NCBI RefSeq assembly: GCF_003858635.1
Contig: NZ_RQJO01000016.1
Location: 186,001 to 250,000 of the forward strand
Length of the DNA stretch: 64,000 nt
Direction of reading: 5' to 3'
DNA from: Larkinella rosea
Lineage (GTDB): Bacteria > Bacteroidota > Bacteroidia > Cytophagales > Spirosomataceae
Shown here: positions 16,110 through 24,973 of the stretch, piece after piece
Layout of the letters: each line of letters opens with the position of its first letter
Position numbering within the stretch: the first letter of the stretch is position 1
Notes under the pieces: generated by a model
Seen by the model: the letters and a program-made list of their open reading frames with translations, nothing else
Told to the model about the DNA's origin: nothing
The model's database searches: none
Position numbers and translations under genes: made by a program

Positions 16110-19100
16110 TTATTTGGCGTTGGCCAGATACTGCCTCGGGCTTACCTGGTAATGCTGCCGAAACATTTTGGTAAAATGCGCCGGTGAATCAAACCCGACC
16201 AGGTAGGCCGTCTCCGAGATCGCTTTTCCCTCTTTCAACAGCTGAACTGACCGCTTCAGCCGGTATACCCGAATAAAATCACCGGGTGTCATCCCCGTCA
16301 CCACTTTCATCTTGCGGTACAGACTCATCCGGCTCATGTTCGTGAACTTCTCGATGTCTTCGACCCGAAACGCAGCATTATCCAGATTGGATTCAATGAG
16401 TTCCGTGATGCCCGCCAGCAACGGATCGACTGATGCCGGGGCCTGATTTTGAACAGGCTGCGGCAAACCCGGCTGAAGCAACTCGGTATGGAGTTGTTCC
16501 CGCAGCCTGCGCTGGTTCTCCAACAGATTCCGCACCCGCAACTGAAGCTCCTGCACGTGAAACGGTTTGGTCAGGTACTCATCCGCCCCCCGCGTCAAGC
16601 CTTCGATCCGGTCTTCATAAGACACCTTCGCCGTCAGCAACACCACCGGAATGTGGCTGGTTCGCTGGTCACTTTTCAGGTTGTTGCACAAAGTGTAGCC
16701 ATCCATCACCGGCATCATCACATCGCTGATGACGACATCGGGCATGTGTTCGAGGGCCATAGTCAGCCCTTCCAGTCCGTTATGGGCCAGATCAAATTCA
16801 TACCAGAATGGTAAGCTCTCGGTGATGAACTGCGCCAGTTCAGCATTGTCTTCAACCAGCAAAATCCGAACCCGTTCGTCTCCGACCTCCTCTTTAAAAA
16901 TGGCCATCGGTAATTCAACACCCAATCGGCTTTTCTCGGCAGGTTGCGCTACCCGAACCGGCAACCACACCCGGAAGAGGGTGCCTTGTCCTGTCTGACT
17001 TTCCACCGCAATCTCCCCCTGCTGGCACTCCACGAGTTCCTTGACCAACGACAGTCCGATGCCCGTCCCCGACGGTCGGCTGGGAATGTATTCTGTCCCG
17101 GTTTCGACCTGATAATACCGGTTAAAAATCAACGGTAAGCTGACGGCGGGAATACCAATTCCGGTATCCTTCACCACGAGTTCGACCCCGTTCTTTTCGT
17201 CCAGCGGCTGAATCCGGACCCAAACGTAGCCCCCTTTCGGCGTAAACTTCAGGGCATTCGACACCAGATTATAGATGATCGGTTCGAGTTTGCCAGCATC
17301 AAACCAGTAGTGCGATGCCAGGCGGTTTTCGAAGGCGAGTTCGATGCCCAGTCCGGCAGCCTGTTCCCGAAACGGCACCAGCCATTGATCCACACACTGG
17401 CCCAAGTCACCCAGCGACTCGTTGAGAGTCATCAGGCTGGCTTCCAGCTTGGAGAAATCCATTAACTGGTTAATCAGTCGCAGCAGGTGCCGGGCCTGGG
17501 TTTCCATGATCGAAATCCGGCGCTGGATGTCGGCCTCCAGCGGTTGTTGCAGCAATTGTTCGGCAGGCGACAGAATCAGCGTCAGGGGTGTGCGGAACTC
17601 GTGGGTGACGTTGGCAAAAAACCGGGTTTTCATCGCATCCAGCTCCCGGAGTTTTGCAGCTTCATGGTCTCGCAGAGCGATCGACTGTTGCATTTTGAGC
17701 TGGTTGACGTAATTTTGAAATAGCCCGTACGAAATCCAGATAACAACTAAAGCATAGAACGCGTAGGCCCACCAGGTAGCCCACCAGGGCGGGTGAATGA
17801 TGATCTTCAGAATACGGATTTTCGAACTCCAGACACCGGTTAAATTGGTCGCGTTCAGGCGCAACGTATACGTACCGGGGCGTAAATCCGTAAAAACCGC
17901 TTCGGGTCGACGGCTTTCCACCCAGCCGGGATCGAGCCCCTCCAGTTGGTAGCGAAACCGGTTTTTTTCGCGTTTGTTAAACTGTAAAACCGCAAATTCA
18001 ATGGTCAAAAAGTTCTGATTGTAGGGCAATCTTAGCTCGTGAATGGCCTGAATGGGGGATTCGCCCAGGGGTGAATTCAAACCCGGCACAACCGGTTTAT
18101 TATTAATGAAAAGGCTCGTGATCTCGGTCACCGGCTGAAAGGAATCCGGGCGGATTTCACCCGGTTTAAAGGCCGTAATGCCCTCCAGCCCCCCCATCAG
18201 GATGTGGTCGTCCGCAGCAGTTCCCTGCCTGGGCATGTGCAGAAAGTGAAACCGGTTGAATTCATTCGCCAGTAAGCCATCCTTGGTCGTATAAGTCTGT
18301 ATTTTCAGCGTTCGTCGGTTAATCCGCCCCAGCCCCTTGTTGGTACCTGCCCACACATCGCCGTGGCTGTCGGGAATCACCGAATAGATGACATTATTGG
18401 GCAGCCCATCGGCCACCGACAACCGTTTGGACAAACCGGTTTTTTTATTGAAAATACAAACCCCACTGCCGAAGGTTCCGATCCAGAGCAGGTCCGGGTT
18501 TGTAGGATCAGAAGCCAGACAGAGCAGCGCATTGCTGCTCAGCGAGACCGGGTTGTTCCGAATCTGATTGTACTTTTTGATGCGACCACTGGACCGGTCG
18601 ATCCGCAGCAAACCGCCGGATGAGGTAGCCAGCCAGAGGGCCTGGTCATCGACGACCAGCATCTGGTGGGCATTGAGCAGTGGGTGCGGAATGGGGTAAG
18701 GAAAAGTTCTCCACTGGGTTTGCTGCTCATCATACCAAAACGCGGTGGTATCGTAAACCGCCCACACCCGCCCGCTTGGGTCAGTGGCCAGGGGGCAGGT
18801 ATGGAACCCGATGACCGGATTTGCGAAGTGCCTTGGGAACGAAATCGGATCGGTTTTCTTTTTTTGAAAATCAATGCGGTACAAGTCCGAGCTACCCATG
18901 TTATACCATAGTCGGCCGCGCTGATCGAAGGTGTAGCGAAAATTGTAACTGGTTAGTTTGATTTTACCGGAAAATCCGGGTTGAAGGGCTCCTCCCAGCC
19001 AGTTCGGAGAAAGTAAATCCGGGACAAATTCGGTTTGGTAGGGGGCGGTTTTAAAGGGGTGATTGCGCAGGTCGTATTTTCGAACGCCCATGCCGGAAGT

Positions 19101-20090
19101 GCCTACCCAGAGCACATCCGATTGATCAATAAAGGCTACCTGGTACGAATTTTGACTTTGGTCACCACCTTCATCGAGCAATTGAACGCCCTGTTGATCA
19201 ATAAACCTGAAAAGGGCCGAGTGACGGGCAAAATAGAGGTTCCCGTGGCTATCCTCCGTAAAATGTACATACCCGTCGGGGGTGGCGATCGCCGGAATTG
19301 GATACTTGCGAATCTGTCCGGATGCGGGCTTGACAACCCATAACCAACGTTCCGTGGTCATCACTACATCGCCGGATTTACAGACCCAAACGCCGGTGGT
19401 ACTGGATTCTAAAACCTGCTGGTGCAAATAATGGCGGATGGCATGGGTTTTCCAATCAATTCGATCGAGTCCGGTGACGGTAATTACCCAAAGATTACCA
19501 GCCCGGTCTTCCCTGATTCCAATGACAAAATTGTTACTCAATGATTGAGGCTGCTGCGGATCATGTCGAAAATGCTGAACCCGTTTGGTTCGCAAGTCTA
19601 AGCAAATTAACCCGTCATTTGCCGATGTTTTCCAGAGCTGGTCATGTCGGTCGACATAATACCGGGATACCAGAAGATCCTTTGATTTAAAGGATTTAAA
19701 ATCGGATTGCTTCGAAAAATTGGTAAACTGTTCCGTAACCGGATCGAAGACATCCAGGTCATTTAGTTCATTCGAAATCCAGAGCTTTCCATGCTTATCT
19801 ACTTGTATTTGAGCCACTTCGGCAGTCGAAAGCGATGGCCGTCCGTTCGGGTCGGGCTGAAACACTTTGAACTGGCTGCCGTCGTAGCGAGCCAGCCCGT
19901 CGCGGGTTGCCATCCAGATAAACCCCTGCTTGTCCTGCACAATGGACGGTACAAATGACTGCGGCAGGCCCTGCTGGTCGGTTATCAACTCGGGCCTGGG
20001 CAGCGTTTTGGGTTGCGCCAGTAAGACAGAACAGGGGGAGAAAAGCCATCCCCACACCAACCATAGTAATTGACTGTAACGCTGCTTCAT
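16110..20090 (-). CDS. Hybrid two-component system sensor/regulator (HTCS)
   Basis: One-protein glycan sensor and transcription factor, 1326 residues, spanning the inner membrane. Order: signal peptide (about 1-25), periplasmic Reg_prop beta-propeller repeats (DQQGLPQSFVPSIVQDKQGF, GFIWMATRDGLARYDG), Y_Y_Y domain (about 735-810, YQLEGLDPGWVE), one membrane helix (WWAYAFYALVVIWISYGLF), histidine kinase with His830 in THEFRTPLTLIL and an ATPase domain (NLVSNALKFTPKGG), receiver with Asp1123 in VVISDVMMPVMDGY, and a C-terminal AraC-type helix-turn-helix (MSLYRKMKVVTGMTP, GFDSPAHFTKMFRQHY). All key residues are present. HTCS usually bind an oligosaccharide and switch on a neighbouring utilisation locus. 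Here only the T9SS protein gene and a broken susC flank it, so its original target may be partly deleted. Confidence 0.95.
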   Translation of the reverse strand: MKQRYSQLLWLVWGWLFSPCSVLLAQPKTLPRPELITDQQGLPQSFVPSIVQDKQGFIWMATRDGLARYDGSQFKVFQPDPNGRPSLSTAEVAQIQVDKHGKLWISNELNDLDVFDPVTEQFTNFSKQSDFKSFKSKDLLVSRYYVDRHDQLWKTSANDGLICLDLRTKRVQHFRHDPQQPQSLSNNFVIGIREDRAGNLWVITVTGLDRIDWKTHAIRHYLHQQVLESSTTGVWVCKSGDVVMTTERWLWVVKPASGQIRKYPIPAIATPDGYVHFTEDSHGNLYFARHSALFRFIDQQGVQLLDEGGDQSQNSYQVAFIDQSDVLWVGTSGMGVRKYDLRNHPFKTAPYQTEFVPDLLSPNWLGGALQPGFSGKIKLTSYNFRYTFDQRGRLWYNMGSSDLYRIDFQKKKTDPISFPRHFANPVIGFHTCPLATDPSGRVWAVYDTTAFWYDEQQTQWRTFPYPIPHPLLNAHQMLVVDDQALWLATSSGGLLRIDRSSGRIKKYNQIRNNPVSLSSNALLCLASDPTNPDLLWIGTFGSGVCIFNKKTGLSKRLSVADGLPNNVIYSVIPDSHGDVWAGTNKGLGRINRRTLKIQTYTTKDGLLANEFNRFHFLHMPRQGTAADDHILMGGLEGITAFKPGEIRPDSFQPVTEITSLFINNKPVVPGLNSPLGESPIQAIHELRLPYNQNFLTIEFAVLQFNKREKNRFRYQLEGLDPGWVESRRPEAVFTDLRPGTYTLRLNATNLTGVWSSKIRILKIIIHPPWWATWWAYAFYALVVIWISYGLFQNYVNQLKMQQSIALRDHEAAKLRELDAMKTRFFANVTHEFRTPLTLILSPAEQLLQQPLEADIQRRISIMETQARHLLRLINQLMDFSKLEASLMTLNESLGDLGQCVDQWLVPFREQAAGLGIELAFENRLASHYWFDAGKLEPIIYNLVSNALKFTPKGGYVWVRIQPLDEKNGVELVVKDTGIGIPAVSLPLIFNRYYQVETGTEYIPSRPSGTGIGLSLVKELVECQQGEIAVESQTGQGTLFRVWLPVRVAQPAEKSRLGVELPMAIFKEEVGDERVRILLVEDNAELAQFITESLPFWYEFDLAHNGLEGLTMALEHMPDVVISDVMMPVMDGYTLCNNLKSDQRTSHIPVVLLTAKVSYEDRIEGLTRGADEYLTKPFHVQELQLRVRNLLENQRRLREQLHTELLQPGLPQPVQNQAPASVDPLLAGITELIESNLDNAAFRVEDIEKFTNMSRMSLYRKMKVVTGMTPGDFIRVYRLKRSVQLLKEGKAISETAYLVGFDSPAHFTKMFRQHYQVSPRQYLANAK

Positions 20091-20474
20091 TCATTACACC
20101 AAATTTCAATGACTACGAAGTAAGGATTGTTTTTCAATATGTTACTACATTTAATATACTTTTTACTTAACGTCATTGGAATGAAGCACACCAGAAAGAT
20201 CGGTTTTGGGGTCTGAGAATCAGACGAAAAGCGGAGTTTCGGTTTCGGGTTTGTCCATCTGAGGTAGTAGAAACGCGCTTGTTTCGAACCGGAAAACCGC
20301 AGGCTGAATGGGTTTGTCCTGAAAAAGAAAGCCAGACGACCGAAGTCACCTGGCTTTTGGTATCGCTCAATGGGTGGTTATTTTTTCAATCAGGTACCTT
20401 TCACAGTATCCCCACGCATCAGCGATTTACTAGTCTAGTAACCAGCGGCACCGGAAAGGTGTTTGAAAACTTTG
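20091..20474. other. Gap between the susC remnant and the HTCS gene
   Basis: This 384-bp stretch contains the hairpin at 20328-20358 and otherwise no recognisable gene. The part next to the remnant (about 20380-20474) shows no continuation of SusC in any frame, consistent with the rest of that gene being deleted. The remainder is probably the HTCS promoter region. Confidence 0.5.
20328..20358 (-). terminator. Intrinsic terminator, minus-strand orientation
   Basis: Inverted repeat AAAGCCAG (20328-20335) / CTGGCTTT (20350-20357), 14-nt loop. Read on the minus strand the stem is followed by TTTCTTTTTC, so it ends leftward transcripts. It is likely the leftover terminator of the operon that once contained the truncated susC. 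Confidence 0.7.
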
Positions 20475-20927
20475 CTAAATTTTTTTAATGGTTTTCCTAC
20501 CGTCTTCGCTGCACCCCGGCGGCTCTCCCCTGTAACTGCTGGTCGAAGCTGGCCACGGGACGGTTTTTGATGTCACCTGCGTCACCGAACCAACCAGGTT
20601 CTTGCGATCCTGCGTCCCGTAACCGACCACGACCACTTCGTTCAACTGGCGCAGATCCGGTTCCAGCCGAACGCTCAGCGATGAATTTGTGGCCGGAATC
20701 TCCTGACTTTTGTAGCCAATAAAGGAGAACACAAGCGTGCCTTTCGTGTCCGGCACCGTGAGTTGAAACGCCCGGTTCCCATCCGTGATGATTCCCTGAT
20801 TCGTTCCTTTCAGAGCCACGCTCACGCCGGGAGTCGGCTGGTTATCAGCCAGATCAGTCACTACTTCCGTAATGACCACGCTCTGCTCCAAGGCAGGCTG
20901 GCTGATCAACCAGACAAGGGCAAGCTG
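20475..20927 (-). pseudogene. SusC/RagA TonB receptor remnant (truncated at both ends, frameshifted)
   Basis: The minus strand encodes the tail of a signal peptide (LALVWLISQPALEQ), a carboxypeptidase-regulatory-like domain (GVSVALKGTNQGI, VFSFIGYKSQEIPA) and the plug start (LNEVVVVGYGTQDRKNLVGS), all diagnostic of SusC. Three lesions are visible. An in-frame TAG (20928-20930) precedes the signal peptide, and no ATG remains. A frame break lies near 20573-20580, after which the expected ASFDQQLQGRAAGVQ continues in a different frame. Everything after that point, roughly 85 per cent of a normal receptor, is absent. It probably belonged to a utilisation locus served by the adjacent HTCS. Confidence 0.9.
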
Positions 20928-21112
20928 CTAAAGTCGAATTTTTAATCCATTTATATTTATAAAATCTATAGATATTTTGTGTAAAGATTTGATAAATACT
21001 CGTCGCATGGGCATAACTAGTTTAGAACAAAAAGAAGTTGACTCCTGGGTGGCTTCGCTTTGATTAGCGGTTTTCGCGCGACCGGAAACCGGGTCGGCAA
21101 GTGTAGGCCTTT

Positions 21113-22552
21113 TCATAAGTGATGATCCTGTTTAAATACGTCTTTCAAGGCCCGCTGGGCGGCCCGGTAGCCGCACATCCCGTGGACGCCCCCGCCGGGT
21201 GGCGTCGAAGAAGAGCAGATATACAGCCCTTTCGCGGAGGTTCGGTAGGGCGACCAGCGCAGGGCCGGCCGGGTAAACAACTGGCCGAGGTCGATGATGC
21301 CGCCGTTGATGTCGCCCCCGATGTAGTTCGGATTATGCTCCTGCAACTCCGCCGTGTTCATCGTGTGCCGGGCCAGAATCCGCTCCCGAAAACCGGGTGC
21401 AAACCGCTCAAGCTGCCGTTCGATCACCTCCGTCCGATCCACCGTTGATCCGTTCGGAACGTGGCAATACGCCCAGGCCGTGTGTTTACCCGCTGGTGCC
21501 CGGGTCGGATCAAACAGGCTTTGCTGCGCCAGCAGAACAAACGGTTTTTCAGGATGTTTGCCCCGGGCGGTTTGCCGTTCCGAATCGACAATTTCCTCCA
21601 GCGTGTTCCCGATGTGCACCGTTCCGGCCCGTCGGCAGCCTTCTGCTGTAAACGGTATAGGGCCATCCAGCGCCCAATCGACTTTAAAAACGCCCATCCC
21701 GTAGCGATACCGGTTTAGCTGCCATTGATAGACCGATGAAAACCGGTGCCCGGCAATTTGCAGCAGTTGCCGGGGCGTTACATCCAGCAAAACCGCCTTC
21801 GTCGCCGGTAATTGGGCCAGGTCATGCACGTAAAAATTCGTCTCTATTTTTCCGCCCAACGATTGAAAACAGGACGCCAGCGCATTGGCAATCTGCTGCG
21901 AACCGCCTTTGGCCAACGGCCAGCCCCGCAAGTGAGCCGCCGTCATCAGCACCGTCGCGATGGCCGAGGTCGCCCAGTTGGATAAGGGTTGAATGGAGTG
22001 CGCGGCCATCCCGGCCCACAGGCCTTTGGCGGATGCGGTTTTGAACCAATGGCCCAACCAGGTCGAAGGAGGTAAGGCTTTGAGCCCGAACCGCGCAAAA
22101 TCAAGAGGATGTTTCGGAAACGTCAACGGACCCAGTACGTCGGCGTCGATGCGGGGCCACTGGTCGATCAGCGGTTTAAAAAAATCCAGATACGCCTGTT
22201 CATCCGGCCCCAGCAAGCGGGCGGTTTCCGTCACCGAGCGCGTCAAAACCGCTGCCGAACCATCGTCAAACGGGTGCGCGGCTGCCACTGGCGGCTGAAT
22301 GTATTCCAGACCGTGGGCGTCGAGCGGCAAGGTCCGGAAGAACGGCGAATTGATCGCCATCGGATGAATGGCCGAACAGCTGTCGTGCAAAAAACCGGGT
22401 AATGTCAATTCCGCCGAACGCAGTCCTCCGCCAATCGTCGGTTTGCCTTCCAGCAGCAACACCGACAACCCGGCTTGTTGCAGGGTAATGGCAGCGGCCA
22501 GCCCATTCGGGCCCGAACCGACAACAACGGCATCAAATTCTGTTTTATTCAC
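21113..22552 (-). CDS. Phytoene desaturase-like FAD-dependent oxidoreductase
   Basis: NAD(P)/FAD-dependent oxidoreductase of the phytoene desaturase/amine oxidase fold, 479 residues, cytoplasmic or membrane-associated. The N-terminal dinucleotide-binding motif is VVVGSGPNGLAAAITLQQAG (residues about 9-28) followed by LLLEGKPTIGGGLRS. The C-terminal FAD motif is seen in LYICSSSTPPGGGVHGMCGYRAAQRAL. These are the features of the NAD(P)/FAD oxidoreductases often labelled carotenoid isomerase-like or COG1233. No other carotenoid gene is nearby, so the substrate is unknown. The 5' side carries a long inverted repeat (22568-22650). Confidence 0.85.
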   Translation of the reverse strand: MNKTEFDAVVVGSGPNGLAAAITLQQAGLSVLLLEGKPTIGGGLRSAELTLPGFLHDSCSAIHPMAINSPFFRTLPLDAHGLEYIQPPVAAAHPFDDGSAAVLTRSVTETARLLGPDEQAYLDFFKPLIDQWPRIDADVLGPLTFPKHPLDFARFGLKALPPSTWLGHWFKTASAKGLWAGMAAHSIQPLSNWATSAIATVLMTAAHLRGWPLAKGGSQQIANALASCFQSLGGKIETNFYVHDLAQLPATKAVLLDVTPRQLLQIAGHRFSSVYQWQLNRYRYGMGVFKVDWALDGPIPFTAEGCRRAGTVHIGNTLEEIVDSERQTARGKHPEKPFVLLAQQSLFDPTRAPAGKHTAWAYCHVPNGSTVDRTEVIERQLERFAPGFRERILARHTMNTAELQEHNPNYIGGDINGGIIDLGQLFTRPALRWSPYRTSAKGLYICSSSTPPGGGVHGMCGYRAAQRALKDVFKQDHHL

Positions 22553-22567
22553 GGTTTTCGATAAGTT

Positions 22568-22650
22568 GTTTCGCGGAGTTGAGTGGAGTTAAAAAGAGTT
22601 AAGCGGAGCCTCTGCTAATCTCTGATTTACTCCGCTCAACTCTGCGAAAC
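22568..22650. repeat. Long imperfect inverted repeat (REP-like hairpin)
   Basis: Left arm GTTTCGCGGAGTTGAGTGGA... at 22568-22589 pairs with a right arm ending ...CTCAACTCTGCGAAAC at 22629-22650. The 22-bp arms differ at two positions, both of which can form G-U pairs in RNA. The 39-nt loop contains further GAGTTAAGCGGAG-like units, resembling a repetitive intergenic element. It separates the oxidoreductase start from the cytochrome remnant. Confidence 0.75.
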
Positions 22651-22662
22651 AGTTTTATACTT

Positions 22663-22833
22663 TTAAACTTCCGGCCGGAACAGAACCTGCCCATCGGACT
22701 TAACCCGCCAGGTCGAATTGATGATTTTATTGGCCTGGAGCAAATACGCCGTCAGGCTGTAGACCTCGGCATTTGACAACGAACCGGACGCGTTGAAGGG
22801 AATGGCCCGGCGAATGTAATCAAACAAAAACGG
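22663..22833 (-). pseudogene. C-terminal remnant of a c-type cytochrome
   Basis: The minus-strand frame from a stop at 22834-22836 to TAA at 22663 encodes FDYIRRAIPFNASGSLSNAE, then VYSLTAYLLQANKIINSTWR and a short tail. The pattern DYI-R-A-PF...SL...EVY-LTAYLL is the C-terminal helix region of class I cytochromes c of the sulfite-dehydrogenase/SoxD-like type. The haem-binding CXXCH part and any start codon are missing. The fragment lies between intact unrelated genes, so it marks a deletion. Confidence 0.75.
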
Positions 22834-22860
22834 TTACTCCCGTTCAAAAAATACGCTTAC

Positions 22861-23670
22861 TTATAACCAGTTGGTAGGAGCCTTGCCGAACCTGCTTTTG
22901 AAAGAATGGGAAAAATGAGAAAGACTTTCAAATCCCAGATCCAGGTAGATCGCCGATGGCTTCATTTTCTTTTTTTCAATCAGATGGCGCGCTTCCATCA
23001 GGCGTTTTTCCTGAAGCCAATGGCGGGGCGACATACCAAATGTTTTTTGGAAGTCGCGCTTGAACCCGGCAAGGCTCCTCCCGGTGAGGTGGGCAAACTT
23101 TTCTACCGGAATATTGAAGGTAAAATTGCGGAGCATAAATTCTTCCAGATCGATCTTGTAGGGTGCCGAAAAGTCAAACAATAAGGGGCTGAGCTCGGGC
23201 ATGACATGCAGCAGCAGTTTCACGCCCTCCTTCACTTTTAAAATGCCCATATCCGTTGAGATCGTTTCGGCCGGATTGCGGACGTAAGGCACAATCGATT
23301 GAAAGTAACCCCGCAGGAAATCGTCGCCGGGAACCAGCCTGTTGAGTGGGCCGACGTATTTCCGGTTTACCTCGATTTGTTCCTCCAGCGCTATTTTGCG
23401 GAGCAGGTCTTCTTGCAGAGAAATGACGATCGTTTCATAATTTTCACCGGGGGGAGGTGTTTTGGTGATCTGCCCCAGTTGATTTTTGCCAATCAGCAAC
23501 ATCTCCCCTTTTCCCATCGAAATGGTCTGGTCAGCCGTTTCCAGCCGGAATTGCCCCGAAACCTGTAGTACCAGGGTGTTGTGCTTCAGAAAGCCCACTT
23601 TCTCCTTTCGCTGGGTCGAGAAATACGAATAAAAGAGTACGCCCGGGATGATTTCGGTTGGATTCGTCAT
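22861..23670 (-). CDS. AraC family transcriptional regulator
   Basis: Cytoplasmic DNA-binding regulator, 269 residues. The N-terminal half is a cupin-like sensor (ISMGKGEMLLIGKNQLGQIT). The C-terminal 100 residues carry two helix-turn-helix motifs of the AraC family: FNIPVEKFAHLTGRSLAGFK (first) and PSAIYLDLGFESLSHFSHSF (second), with the conserved FGMSPRHWLQEKRL linker. It is the second gene after the aldo/keto reductase (39 bp gap, same strand), which makes that enzyme its most likely target. Candidate binding repeats lie upstream of the pair at 24744-24774. Confidence 0.92.
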   Translation of the reverse strand: MTNPTEIIPGVLFYSYFSTQRKEKVGFLKHNTLVLQVSGQFRLETADQTISMGKGEMLLIGKNQLGQITKTPPPGENYETIVISLQEDLLRKIALEEQIEVNRKYVGPLNRLVPGDDFLRGYFQSIVPYVRNPAETISTDMGILKVKEGVKLLLHVMPELSPLLFDFSAPYKIDLEEFMLRNFTFNIPVEKFAHLTGRSLAGFKRDFQKTFGMSPRHWLQEKRLMEARHLIEKKKMKPSAIYLDLGFESLSHFSHSFKSRFGKAPTNWL

Positions 23671-23709
23671 GGTGCAATAATACGAACTAACGGGTTTTCC
23701 ACCATTCTA

Positions 23710-24681
23710 TTACCGGTGGAGGTAAGTGCTGCCGAGGATTGCACCCGGTGAAAAATGCGCATTCAGAGTGGCCATCTCGTCAGCCGTAAATTCGATGCCC
23801 ATAGCCTGAATGTTTTCCGGTAGGCGCGATCGCCGACTCATGCTGACCAACGGCATGATGTGGTCGCCCTGTGCATTTACCCAGGCGATGGCCAGTTGGG
23901 TTGGTGTGTATCCCTTTTCGGTTGCCAGTTGCTTCAATAGTTCGACTTTTTCAAGATTCCTGATCAGGTTCTCGCCCTGAAACCGAGAAAAGTGATGCTG
24001 GTAGCTACTGGCCGGTAGCGGTGCTTTCAGGTCACCGGTGAGCAGACCTTCGGCCGTGTTGGCAAAAGCAACTACTCCGATACCGAGTTCCCGGGCCGTC
24101 GGCAGCAAGTCGGCTTCGATCTGCCGATCGGCCAGTGAATACCCAATTTCCAGGGCAGCTACGGGATGTACGCCGTGGGCTTTGCGCAGTTGGTCGGCGG
24201 TAATTTCCGATACCCCCAGGTAACGCACCTTTCCTTCGCTGATTAGCTCGGCGACGGTTCCAATCACCTCTTCCAGCGGAACGCTGTTGTCCAGTCGGCA
24301 CGGCTGATACAGATCAATCGTATCGATCCCCAAACGCACCAGTGAATAATTGATGAAGTTCCGGATGGCGATGGGGCGCAGGTCCAAACCAAGCCACCGG
24401 CCGTTGTCGAAAATTGCCCCAAACTTGACACTGATGAAGGCATCGTCTCTTCTACCCCTGACGGCTTTCCTCACCAGCAGCTCGTTATGGCCGGTGCCAT
24501 AAAAATCGCCGGTATTCAAAAAATTAATGCCGTTGTCCAGCGCCATTTGAATGGTTGCCACACTTTCGACCTCATCATTCACCGGGCCTCCCCAGGTCGA
24601 CGACATGCGCATACAGCCTAAACCAAGTTTGGATACGAGCGGGCCATTTTTGCCAAGGCGTATCGTTGGAATCATTGTCAT
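23710..24681 (-). CDS. Aldo/keto reductase family oxidoreductase
   Basis: NADPH-dependent carbonyl reductase, 323 residues, TIM barrel, cytoplasmic. N-terminal signature KNGPLVSKLGLGCMRMS; catalytic Asp and Tyr in FLNTGDFYGTGHNELLV, Lys in FISVKFGAI. The usual catalytic His (QHR or LHR motif) is replaced: the sequence reads LYQPCRLDNSVPLEEVIG. Such P-x-R variants occur in part of the family. C-terminal cofactor site around HIMPLVSMSRRSRLPENIQA. It is first in a two-gene unit with the AraC regulator. Substrate unknown. Confidence 0.9.
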   Translation of the reverse strand: MTMIPTIRLGKNGPLVSKLGLGCMRMSSTWGGPVNDEVESVATIQMALDNGINFLNTGDFYGTGHNELLVRKAVRGRRDDAFISVKFGAIFDNGRWLGLDLRPIAIRNFINYSLVRLGIDTIDLYQPCRLDNSVPLEEVIGTVAELISEGKVRYLGVSEITADQLRKAHGVHPVAALEIGYSLADRQIEADLLPTARELGIGVVAFANTAEGLLTGDLKAPLPASSYQHHFSRFQGENLIRNLEKVELLKQLATEKGYTPTQLAIAWVNAQGDHIMPLVSMSRRSRLPENIQAMGIEFTADEMATLNAHFSPGAILGSTYLHR

Positions 24682-24743
24682 TGTTGTAGTTGGTTGATTT
24701 ACGTGACAAAGTTCCGGGCTTTTGCCAATGGCCTATTTCGTAT

Positions 24744-24774
24744 ATGGCTCAATTTACTTGCCTGAATGGCTCAA
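24744..24774. promoter_or_regulatory. Candidate AraC-type operator (9-bp direct repeat)
   Basis: ATGGCTCAA occurs at 24744-24752 and 24766-24774, 22 bp apart start to start, 63-93 bp upstream of the aldo/keto reductase start codon. Direct repeats about two helical turns apart are typical AraC-family sites. Binding by the downstream AraC protein is inferred. Confidence 0.4.
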
Positions 24775-24973
24775 CCAGGCGAAAAGTTTTCATGTACAAC
24801 ATCCTGATTTTAACCCGAACAATGAGACTTCTAATTGACTATGAACCAATTAACCACCAGCGACACAACCGGTTTGCAGCCAAAAAGCGATTAATAATCA
24901 CCTGGTTAGCTTTCAGGTTAAGAACGCAGAACGGTAAAAAGACGGAGTTGGGCCAGGGTTTTGCCCGAGTTGG

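Noticed and set aside
20928-21116. Minus-strand frame of 62 codons upstream of the susC remnant
   Set aside because: No signal peptide or domain; it spans AT-rich intergenic DNA.
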